In this document: piece after piece, positions 49,212 through 64,000 of the stretch
How the letters are laid out: every line of letters begins with the position of its first letter
Position numbering within the stretch: position 1 is the first letter of the stretch
Assembly (NCBI GenBank): GCA_964035545.1
Contig: OZ037772.1
Coordinates: 6,530,889-6,594,888 of the forward strand
Length of the DNA stretch: 64,000 bases
Reading direction: 5' to 3'
From: Bugula neritina
Lineage: Eukaryota; Bryozoa; Gymnolaemata; Cheilostomatida; Bugulidae
Made by a program: the position numbers and the translations under genes
The notes under the pieces: model-generated
Database searches by the model: none
What the model was told of the DNA's origin: nothing
The model's input: the letters and a program-made list of their open reading frames with translations, nothing else

Positions 49212-50619
49212 ACATGTTGTTAGAGTCATCACTTCTCGGTCTACAGCATAATATTATATAGTGTAGTTTTCAATGAGGCGCTGGTTTTCCCAAGTTTGGA
49301 AATACCCAGGAATTTTTTTTAATTAGGGGAATACCCATCATTAGATGATGAGGTTCTATAAAGTCAACTTTTCTATTTTTACCTTCAAGCCAAGTTTTAA
49401 TGTAAATTATAACGTAATTTAGGAAAAAAAGTGTTCATTGTTTTATGCATTTCAATGATCAAAGAGCCGGGTAATTTGTTCTCTCCTTTACAAAATTTCT
49501 TCTTTTATTTCTACTTCTAGCTTTTTACCATGTGATTCTTATGGTTTTTCACCAATCAGCTTGCATATTAATTTTCCTATTGTTTTAGTAAGCAGCTAAT
49601 CAAAAAGCTTGTTACAGTTCAAAAGATATGCTGGCTTGATTGGTGTATTCCTTTTTCAGTCTTTCTTGTTTGTGCTCTTTTTTAATTCAATGCTTATTTT
49701 AAGATTCTCCAAATTATTTTTTATAGTTTTTCCATGATTATTTTAGAGGCCTCGGGTTCTCAGAATGTTTATTTAATTTTTATATTGATATTTTTGAATC
49801 AGGTGAAAAGTGCTGGGAAATGATTGTGATATAATATACTTTAAAAGTTGCAAAATGTGCTATTTTGCTACATGGTTGCTATGCAGTTGTTATACAGTTG
49901 CTATGTTGTTGCCATGCAGCTATACAGTTGTCAAGTAGTTTGTTATGACTTATGTATAGTCACTATGGTGTTTTCATGCAGTTGCTAAGCAATCATGCAG
50001 TATCACAATATGGCTGCTTCACAAATTATAGAATCACATATACATTTCATGCAGTATATTATTATTATCTTACTGATTCTAGTTCATAGCTTGAGCCTTC
50101 AAGTATTCTAGGAGTGAGTTAATTATAAAGTAACAGAGTTGAGTTCAAACCACTGCAGTAGTTGTGGAATGAATTACTTGAAATACCTAGTCCTGATAAA
50201 TCAACAATTTGACTGAAAATTTATGATTGGCTTGTGGTATGTTTATGAAATTTGAGCAATAAGATATAAAGTATTAAATTTCTCATTTTTTTACCATGTT
50301 ATGGAGTGTATTTTCTGATAAATTTTCTGCTAAATCATAGTATAGGTAGTATAAGCAAAAGGATATAATATGTGACCTGTCTCTAAACAATGAATGTGTA
50401 TGAGGTTTTGAAAAAAAGTACTCGGTGGTGAGGCAGTATTTTACAAACGTCTTCTAATTTAAATGGATTTTCTTATAAAGGAAATAGAACTCAAGAAAAC
50501 TATAAAATGAAAAGTATTGTGCTTTAATTTGAGATAATTGCCTGTTGGGAGAGCAAGTCTAGAATAAGTTCTGAACCATAAAAGTATTTACAATTTTCAT
50601 TATTGCATTACATGTATTA

Positions 50620-50708
<89 letters not shown>

Positions 50709-51071
50709 TTTACTACATTTATAATTTAGGAAATCTACTTTCCTCAATTTCTTCATTATAATGCACTTATAACCTGAGAAAATATAGTAGATTATAACTC
50801 AATAGGTATTAGGTACCTGACTGTATATAACTTTCAATATGTGAAAATAATTAGATTGCAAATTATAGAGAAGTGAGATTCAACATAAACCAACTTAAGT
50901 CTAAAGGAGAACACTATAATATTGTCACCGTGAGTTTACTAGAATTTGACAGATAAAATGCACACGCCTCTGTGAAGATGGAGATTAAGGAGTACAAAAC
51001 ATATTTGTCATGACATCTCTTACTTGTCATAGCTGTTACAATTAACTCATTTCACTCCTGCTGGCAGCTAG
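49212..51071. other. Spacer between the NRF-6-like gene and copy E
   Basis: AT-rich. It holds degenerate GTTGCTATGCA repeats (49870-50000), a TA tract (50627-50700) and a fragment of the fold-back family near 50740. No gene recognised. Confidence 0.5.
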
Positions 51072-51084
51072 AGGTCAAAGGTTA
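51072..51084 (+). promoter_or_regulatory. DR1 element upstream of copy E
   Basis: AGGTCAAAGGTTA, a near-consensus HNF4/PPAR-type direct repeat, 235-247 bp before the ATG. It is the best match of the four copies. Confidence 0.55.
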
Positions 51085-51318
51085 ATGCTGACATAATGTG
51101 CAATGCATGCACACATTGTTGTGCTAGTTGACAGGCTTTACTAAGTTAGTGGTCACTAGTAACACGCAACCAACTGCATTGCTAGAAATAGGAGTATTAT
51201 TACATGAGATCATACAGTCTAAACAGTAGACACAGGCCAGCAATAACTAATAGTAGTGCTAAAAAGTCTGTGACACAAACATTTTTGTGCTGCCTAAATT
51301 CTAATCGGAACAATCACA

Positions 51319-55884
<4,566 letters not shown>

Positions 55885-57146
55885 GGGTCCAAGTAGTCAG
55901 TTCAACAGGAGATGCTTGTTTCAAGATTAACAGATGTGACTTAATGTAATACATGATGCGCTATTTTAGGAACTGCTTAATGAGCTACTTGATGTACTAC
56001 TAGCTTTACTACTCTTGGAGCTACTAGAGACAGTATTTAATGTGTTACTCTGTGCATTCTATAATTGTAATGTGTTACTTGATGTATAGTGTTTTATTTA
56101 ATCTACTGTATAACCTGCTACAAAGTAGGCTATTTTTACTATTCTGTTAAAGTTCACTTTTCACTAATATTATGCTTTAATTATCACATATAGTGCTTTG
56201 TTTGTTTTAACATAATATTGTATTTAACATAAAACTTGATGTATTACTAGATGCTAGTTGGTGCTCTATTTTGATGCACATACTGATATTGAATGTAATA
56301 CTTAGTCTTTTACCAATAGGAGCAGCCGTGGTCTAGGGGTTAGGGCATTTGCCTAGTAAGCTCGAAGTCTACGGTTCAAGCCCTGCATTCACCTATTTTT
56401 TATTTCAGCAAACGCACCTAAAGTAAAATGCTAATCAAAGACACATGCATGCATTATACATGTAAAGTTGATTTTCTTAAACTTTCTCTATTTGGACTGA
56501 AGCATGTAGCACAATATAGTATTAGTACAATATCAAAAACCTAAATTGTACATATTTAACAAAAGGTACAACACATGTACATATGACACATGTACGAAAG
56601 AATAATATATTAAAAAACAAGTGAGACAAAATAAATAACATGAATGTATATACAAATTAACAGTAAACGTTATATGAATTGAAAAAGCCTTCGTTTTGTA
56701 GAAATTGTTGCACCAAAATGAACAGAAGTTTTAAAAATCACCAATAATAGCGCCTAAAAATTCAGAGCATATAAGAGAATGTGTCAAGTTAAGTTCCCTA
56801 AAATGCAGATTCATCACAAATTCTCAAAAGAAAAAATCTCCAAAACAACGTAAAGATTTTTAAAATTAATTTCATTTTTTCACTTCAGTTGATGGAGCAT
56901 TATAGGAAGACAGAAATTGAGTAAAACTAAGCAAAACTGTCTAAAAATGTCTACGTGTAAAATGACACAATATAACGACAATCATACAAATTAATAATAT
57001 TTACAAGAAAGTTTACAATTTAAATACAGATAGTAAATTAAATAGGAGTCAGTTAGCAGGTACTCATAATAAAGTTTAATATATTAGTGTAGGTATATAC
57101 ATGCTATAAAAATACTGATTATGGATTCAAAGAACATGGATGTTGA
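55885..57146. other. Spacer between copy E and the complement-like gene
   Basis: AT-rich 3' flanks of two convergent genes. A truncated SINE (tRNA-like head only) lies at 56321-56392. No other gene seen. Confidence 0.5.
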
Positions 57147-58435
57147 CTAATGTCTAGCGCGACGTCTACGCTGCCGTTTATGCCGCCGATGCCGGCGTAT
57201 AGATTGATAAACTCTTTGTAGAGTGTGCACGTGGCTAAGGTCAGCCTGGCACTCGATTTCCGACATTCTGAATCGAGACTCGTACGTTTCAATCAACCCA
57301 TCCTCTTCTAGAGCTCTTTTATATTTACAGTTACTGTTTATAATACCAGCGATCCCTTCGCTGTTTGAACTGTTTGTATATAGCGGATTAGTGTAAATGT
57401 ATTGCCCAGTCTCTGCGTTACTTAGCAACCTACAATCAGTAAACAAATATACAACTAGTTGAAACAATTTTCTATTCAAATATAAAGAACTTTTATGGTA
57501 TTACCAGATAATGCACTCTTAAAGTAGAACTAGTGGTTCTTTTACATTCCACGACTAATACTCATGTTTTCTGGTTTAAAAATGGCCTTCGAAGATTTTA
57601 GACAGCCATATACATAGTTAGTTAGCATAAATACATGCAGTGCTCTCTCTGTATGTAACGATTCTCGTTCTCACGTAGTTCCAAAGGTCACGAGAAGGGC
57701 TTGGACCCCTGTTTTGTGGCTTATGTTTGTGTGTTTAGGGCCAAAATGACTAAATTAACGATCCTTAAGTTAAATCAGGTATTCTGCTGTGCCACAAATT
57801 AAAGTGTTTTGGACCAGCAGCTTAAAATGAGATACAGAGGGGGAACTTGGTTAATCAATTATTGTTTAATGTTAATATTATAACACATTAAGCTAATATT
57901 ACATTCTAACTAACCTTTAAATTCAAGCTACAAGTTAATACTTATACTTAATACTAATATTTAGTTCAGTACTATATTATAATATATATATATTATAATA
58001 TATATATATTATAATATATATATTATAATATATATATATATTATATCAATATTCATATGGGAATTTTTTTTAGGAAAAGCTTTTGGTACTAACAATGAAA
58101 TATTTTAGTTCAACTAAAATCAACCATCCCAAAAGTTATTCTAGCATTTAACTCAAATATACTCACTCTGATTGCATATGAGACTGAGAGGTGGAGCAGA
58201 GGAGTGATTCCAGAAAACACTTTATTGCATCATAGTCTGAACGCATTTCCAGTTCTACCAGGTTTATAACTGATGCTTGATGGTCTATAATTATCAAATA
58301 TTAATAAGTTAACCAATTATCAAAATCATTTGTCACATTTAATGAATTTAAAAGCAGGAAAATATTATACTTAAAATGCTTAGAGTTTGTAACAAGGAAA
58401 CTAATGATAAATTAAGTAATCTTTCATTAAATCAA

Positions 58436-58466
<31 letters not shown>

Positions 58467-61400
58467 CGTTCGTGCGTGTGTGTGTGTGTGTGTGTGCGCG
58501 CGTGCGTTCGTGCGTGTGTGTGTGTATGAGTGTACGTGCGTGTGTTATAGTTATTCATTATAACAACAATATTAATGCAATCCCCTGCTAAATATTGGAT
58601 AGTAAACTTGTATTATACTAGTAGAAAGACCTTCAAAATCTTGATGCAATATTATAGTAAGTGTTGGCCTTGAATTGAAATAATCTGGTTTATTGATACA
58701 AAACTTAAAGTTCTTGTTTTCCGATATATTGGCAGGTCTGGTGTCTTCAGAACAGATGGCAAATCTGACTTACCCAAGTACAGGGATGAGGAGAGGTTGT
58801 CATTATGTGGAACATGGAGTTGTCTGCCCATCACTAAATAGGTAAAATTAGCACCAAACAGTTGGCAGTGTTTCTTCTTCTTGTAGTATATAAACAACTT
58901 TTGACCTGCAAACAAGAAGCAGTTCTTTTCTGACTACAGTTTTTGTTTTCTTTATTGGTGTGCAGTTAAAATATTCTAATGCTTTGTAAATTAAATTAAA
59001 GTCTGCCATGGTGCCTCGACTTCAAATCATCACATTTCTTATCAACTAGTCAAAAACTTCATCAACTAAAGGAAAATTGAGATAGCCTAAGCTCTTTAAA
59101 TTTTTTAATAAAAAAAGGTTTGGGGTACAGGTTGAATTTTTTTGCTAGAACATAACTTCTTTTGCTACATTTCTAATCTAGAACAAAGGCTTTTCTCAAT
59201 ATCTCCATTACCGCACCTACCTCATTGAAATAGATTGCATACACACTTTTCTGCCAATTTTTTAAGATGTTATAAATTTTAAAATAATTAATGAAAGTTA
59301 TCTATAGACTGGTGAAACATTTTTGTCTATAACTCAATTTAAAACTAGTGAAAACAATTGACATTGATTACTAAATTTTAATTTTTGAGTGCACAGTTTC
59401 TCACCAGTATCCAAGTGAATGTTCCCATAAGATCCTTCTACCACCACCTCATCAACAAAGTATCCATTCACTTGACCTTGACTCCCCAATACTTTGACCT
59501 TGAAAGCATATCTCGCAGCGAGGTAAACTCTGGCTAGGCTGAGAGTTGTCTTCTTTGTAGACTGAGTTCTTAATCGCTTACAGCTGCTGGATATAAAAGG
59601 TTACGATAAACAAGAAATTGAAATGGGTAGATAAACACAATGCATATAATTGAAATTTTCATAGACTAAGTGTGATCAGTCACTTTATATAGTTTCTATT
59701 TATAACAGCTGTGTGCATGCAACAGTTTTTTAATAGAATCCCAAAGCATCAAACAAATGTGTGCTGCGCTTATAAATAATATAGTTTCAGCTTGGCTGTA
59801 TGGGTAAGAAAATTTTTTTACTTATAATGAATATCTTGCAGTTATTAAACACTGAAATAAGGAAATACTAAAAACTGGGCAAAAGTTTGCTTTTCTAAAC
59901 AAAGCCGTTGCTAAGTAACATTGTTATAAAGCCGGCCAATCAGTAGCCTACCTGGCTAGCTCTCTGAAAACCAATCAGAATTATTGAAGGAAAACAGTGT
60001 CTTTACCTCAAAGCTCCTTCTGTGCAAAGACATCCGTGTTGAGAGCAGATGTGATCACTATACGGAGTCTGAGTGTGCAGGTTGTAGAACTCAAGGCAGA
60101 AATCTCCAGGACTGTCACTATTGTGGATCCTGACTGATGCACTCTGGTTGTGCTGTGTGTGACCACTGTCTATATACGGGGTTGTCGACTCTAGTATGAG
60201 CTGCAAATATCATATGATTACTGTATTTCTATTTGTTGAGACTGTTGCCATACCAACCATAAGAGAAACATAATCTGATTGGTTTAGCAGTGGTTCCATA
60301 CATGAAAAATCAGTAAGTACATAATAATCCTTGATTGGTATAGATTATGGGTTAAACATGATTGATTAGTTTATTTAGAATAAACTGAAGGCTATAAAAA
60401 TATCGATATCAACTCTTAATTCTATGAAGACAACTTGTATACATAATTTTTTAAATGGATATCAGAGACATGGCAGGAGTAGACAGTGAGGGTGTTGATG
60501 AGAAAGAGGAAGCTGAAATGGTACAGACATGAGTGCAGGAGAGGTTAGAAGGAGGACAGAAAGTGTTGGAGACAAGAGAAAAAGGAGATCATATGAAAAC
60601 ACTGGTGTATAGACACTATCACTGCATTTCCATTACTTCGCAATATGATGATAAGGATGAATTTGTGTAAACTTGTGATTTTCATGAACTTATGGCTGTG
60701 ATTTCATTTGAGGCAACTGTTTCCAAACATCAAATAAAAAATATATTTGCGTGGTGCAATCCCTGCAAGGTAGTGCATGGGACTAGATATGAAACTCTGG
60801 AAAATTATAAGCACAAACAAAGCAACATTGTTAGATAGAATTCATTAACTGAGTTGGCTATGCAGAAAGACTAAAACTGAAGCAGTTATAACTATAATAA
60901 GTAAGTTGAAATTTTAAAAGCAAATAAAAATTCTCCACGCTCCGATTATGCTTAAAATTTACAAATCTTGTTTTTAATATACCTATCTTAGTTCACATGA
61001 AGTTTTATTTTCAGCAGAATTCGGTTTGATTAGTGATACTCACTGAAAAGCAGCACCAGGAATGGTTTCCAGCGTGATTCTCAACCATGATGATCCTTCC
61101 TCTGTCGTATGACTCACTATTGATACCGGTTATTCTGCAGTTATCATCTTCTGATTCTAGAGGGTAATCTGCAGCCTTGTAACCGGTGAAACTTTCAACA
61201 TCGATATAGTAGGAGCCACTGGCAGATTTCTGGAGAATTCTAGAACAATAGATGATGCTGTATTACTTTATACTAAAATATAATACACTATAATGTGATT
61301 ACTATATAATACAATATAGTATGCTATATTATTATTATATAATTGCTATATATTATGTAATACACTATGCATGTAATTATTATCTAATACAGTATAATAT

Positions 61401-63770
61401 GCTTGTTGATTACTATATAATATATTAAACTATGTGATTACTATATAATATAATATATGTGAATACAACATATGATGTAATATGCTATGTTATCAATATA
61501 TCAAATGGTATAATGCACTATACGATTATTATATAATGATATATAATAAACTATATGGTACTACTATAACATGTATAATATAATATTATTTAGGCTGTGT
61601 GATAATAATATTAAAGTGCATATTATTATGCTATGCAAACAATAATATATGATTCTCAATAACATCATAAACATAATATGTGAGGTATTATACACTATGG
61701 CATTACTTTAATATACTAAACTATGTAATTACTATATTACATGATATAATATTTTGCAGCTTTTGAACATTCTTATCCTGTGCTGATGGCTGGTTTATAT
61801 AAAGTTATGTATTCATCTATTATTACCTACGGCACAAAGTAAGTTGGTATAAATAGTAGAGCAATTCAAATAATTATATATGCTTTACGATAGTGTATCA
61901 ATTTATTACATATCACTCACATTTCAATAAAAACAAATTGTTGCAAAATAGTAATTTACAGGCCATTATAAAAAGTATAAACCATAATCAACACAATTAT
62001 AAAATAATAATATTTACATAAGCTATGGAATAGTTCTCTACCTTTCAGACAAGAGATAACTGGTTTTACTTATGAAACATGTGCAAATGAGTTGATTTAC
62101 TAATCATAATCTCAAAAGATTGATGTACAGTAAATTATAATGTACTATTGCAAGTAGAGAATAAAATACCTGTAGCATATCCGTAAGGAGTGTCTTGGGG
62201 CCGACCAGTTGGTTACTGTTGGCACACTAACAGACCTTTTCTTTCTCCCTAGACTCTGGAACAGGAAGTCTTCGTAATCTCCAGAAGGGGTGGTCTCACT
62301 CGCTTCCAGTATCCAGTGATCAACTTTCAGTCTAAATCTATAAAATACATATAAAGTGTATTCAATCTATTTAAGATTTCTCTAAAAGCTCACGCAAGTT
62401 AATAGTCGCAATCTCCGTGAAAAAGCCCTGATAGAAAAGTTTTGTTAGATCTGGCTAAAGATGTATTTATATATGTGGCCCAGGAGCAATTATGACTGGA
62501 TGCTCTTCCTAACATCACCAATAGCCTTTGCTGAGGTTCAAACTCATGACTCCGTGATTACTAAGCAAATACTTTAACCCCTAGACCACGGCTGCTTTCT
62601 TTTGAGATCTCTATACTTAATGTCACAAGTTATAGCAAATAGGTGAGTCGTATTTGAGCATTAGATAGTGAACTTCTGTATCAACATGATTTCAAAGAGT
62701 TTCAGCTATACAGAAATGTAATTAATTAAAACTCAGTACTTTTTTAGCAAAATTATGAACACATATTGACGATTGGAGCCTCGACAGTCTTTAATTTGTA
62801 AGGTTCAGGCGAATTAGCCAATGCACACAATGAAATATGTAAACTAGGCATTTGATTACTTTACATCACCCTCCCCTCCACCCCTCCCCCCCTTTTATTG
62901 ATGTTGACAAACGAAAAAAATGGGAGTAAGTTTCATTCCACAATTTAGAAAAGCTAAAAACTTCAAGAGTATGCTATTTAACTTTTATTTTTTGTCAAGA
63001 AGATTGCTTTCTGAAACTTAGAACTCATGATAGATTTGGCGAAGAACATTCTAGAAGAGAAAGTACAGCTCACCCTTTACACCTCTGCTGATTGTCTTCT
63101 TTGTTGAATCTCATCTTCAGCTGCAGATTGCTAGAGTCTGAATATGAAGAGGTCATGGTAGACAGATTTGCAATTGGAGTTGTCTCGTCTGTCAACAAGT
63201 GTTCTTCCTCAAATATCAAACTTGAAACCTTTTAATATAAAATAAAACGAGTTTCATCACAGACATATAGTATAAACACATACTTTTTAATATATTTGTT
63301 TTCTGTTGCTAGGAATTCCGTAGTCTTTGTGGTGCAATGGTTAGCATGCTGGAGATCACAGGTGCGATTCCCAATGGGGGCAAAAATATACATTTTCAAT
63401 TTTACAACCTTTTAAGGTTTTAAAACCATCGCAAGCTTATGGAAAGTTTTTTACACCTGAAAAATATTTCCTTCACAGAATTTTATGCTTATTTTACAGA
63501 ATATTTTAATACAGTTATTACACCGAACAATTTATTAGATATATAATTTCTAACCTTCAAAGGAATGTTTTTGACATCTCGGATGCTACCATCTACCCAC
63601 AATTCCACATCTAATGTATAATTTCCTCTCCTCAGCGCGGTAGCCGTAAAGGAAGTTAGACTGATTTTGCTGTCTCTATCAAGTGTGAGGTTGATGTGAG
63701 GGTAGGAGTTGAGAATGAGATTCTTGAAGCAGAAGGCCTCGTCTGCAGACGTTAGTAGTCTCACGTGAGC
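57147..63770 (-). CDS. C3-like: Complement C3-like protein, 3' exons (partial)
   Basis: C-terminal part of an alpha-2-macroglobulin/complement family protein, secreted and probably immune. Nine exons: 63770-63555, 63228-63074, 62337-62170, 61239-61044, 60200-60007, 59586-59405, 58905-58774, 58284-58167, 57429-57147; phases agree, and the 5' part is beyond the window. In order: an MG7-like exon (AHVRLLTSADEAFCF to GSIRDVKNIPLK); a short CUB remnant ending QQRCKGFRLKVDHW; MG8 (SLRICYR, YYIDVESFTGY, DRGRIIMVE, FCLEFYN); the complement-type cysteine linker ICSQHGCLCTEG; then a C345C/NTR domain (ARYAFKVKVLG, HCQLFGANFTYLVMGR, IKCFLESLLC). The tail after the last cysteine carries RRHRRHKRQRRRRARH. 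No GCGEQ-type thioester region is present, and only 326 bp separate the MG7 exon from the next, so the thioester domain is missing from this gene model. Confidence 0.85.
57640..57850. mobile_element. Degraded mariner-like MITE
   Basis: CAGTGCTCTCTCTGTATGTA at the left, GAGATACAGAGGGGG at the right, and the shared internal CACGAGAAGGGCTTGGACCC. In the last intron of the C3-like gene. Confidence 0.6.
58435..58545. repeat. (TG)n with duplicated GCGCGCGTGCGTTCGTGCG
   Basis: Two tandem copies of a compound TG/GC unit in an intron of the C3-like gene. The plus-strand Cys-Val open frame here is an artefact. Confidence 0.9.
59065..59221. mobile_element. Fold-back element
   Basis: Same family as 7782 and 47050, in an intron of the C3-like gene; the left terminus is partly lost. 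Confidence 0.6.
61250..61760. repeat. Degenerate AT-rich repeat
   Basis: Irregular repeats of TACTATATAATA(CA)ATATA steps in an intron of the C3-like gene. Confidence 0.75.
62395..62598 (-). mobile_element. tRNA-derived SINE
   Basis: Full-length reverse-strand copy in an intron of the C3-like gene: CAGCCGTGGTCTAGGGGTTA head at its right end. Confidence 0.8.
63316..63385 (+). repeat. tRNA-like SINE head between the MG7 and CUB exons
   Basis: GTGGTGCAATGGTTAGCATG and GGTGCGATTCCC. It occupies much of the short intron where a thioester domain would be expected. Confidence 0.55.
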
Positions 63771-64000
63771 CTGAAATAAATATGAGTTAACTCCATCACT
63801 GGTCTTTTGGAAACTTTTCATTCAGAAGGATGATTCAATTTATAATTGTTTAAAAAAGCAAAAATTTTTTTTGATTTGAAAAAAAGTCATATTATTTCTA
63901 TTTAAAACTTTTCAATGAAAATTCTTTGAATAAAATACGTAGGGTGATAGAATTAGTTAGCATGCAAATTAACTTGTTAAAAGCAGTGCATGATGTAAGA
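63771..64000. other. Upstream intron of the C3-like gene
   Basis: AT-rich, with no further exon visible before the window edge. Confidence 0.4.

Noticed and set aside
58376-58591. Cys/Val-rich plus-strand frame
   Set aside because: Translation of a TG/GC microsatellite within an intron of the C3-like gene.

Overview
This is animal nuclear DNA: AT-rich, intron-rich, with GT-AG introns, many TA microsatellites, tRNA-derived SINEs and small DNA transposons. The gene set fits an invertebrate metazoan: peroxisomal 2-hydroxyacid oxidase, a nose-resistant-to-fluoxetine (NRF-6) type membrane acyltransferase, and a complement C3-like protein. I suspect a lophotrochozoan such as a bryozoan or mollusc, but the sequence alone does not settle it.

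Layout. 1-4.6 kb: no recognised gene; a 31-bp minisatellite, AT-rich repeats and one MITE. 4.7-30.7 kb (minus strand): a tandem array of 2-hydroxyacid oxidase genes, here called A (4684-9499), B (11408-16845), C (pseudogene, 19702-22796) and D (23787-30718). A, B and D each have nine exons of identical lengths (140, 152, 115, 141, 161, 92, 159, 70 and 59 bp), giving 362 aa; C keeps only exons 1, 8 and 9. 30.7-37.6 kb: repeats only. 37.6-49.2 kb (plus): a 14-exon NRF-6-like gene, 747 aa. 51.3-55.9 kb (plus): a fifth oxidase copy, E, inverted relative to the rest. 57.1 kb to the window edge (minus): nine 3' exons of a complement C3-like gene, with MG7, part of CUB, MG8 and a C345C/NTR domain, but no room for a thioester domain.

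The most striking unexplained structure is a set of hammerhead ribozyme motifs embedded in TA tracts inside introns of copies B and D and near 31.6 kb. Several lie in long palindromes that present a ribozyme on both strands. They carry the CUGANGA and GAAA cores, a closing stem II, a very short stem III ending in a GUC or GUA cleavage triplet, and a stem I that pairs, which is the type I architecture of Penelope-like elements and retrozymes.

Other notable points: an active-site Tyr-to-Phe change in oxidase copies B-E but not A; a shared DR1 (HNF4/PPAR-type) element upstream of A, C, D and E; minisatellites in the NRF-6-like gene that start at 5' splice sites and, in two introns, multiply the donor sequence; and a very basic C-terminal tail on the complement-like protein. 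Exon boundaries were placed by eye from paralogue comparison, reading frame and splice consensus, so single-base errors are possible.
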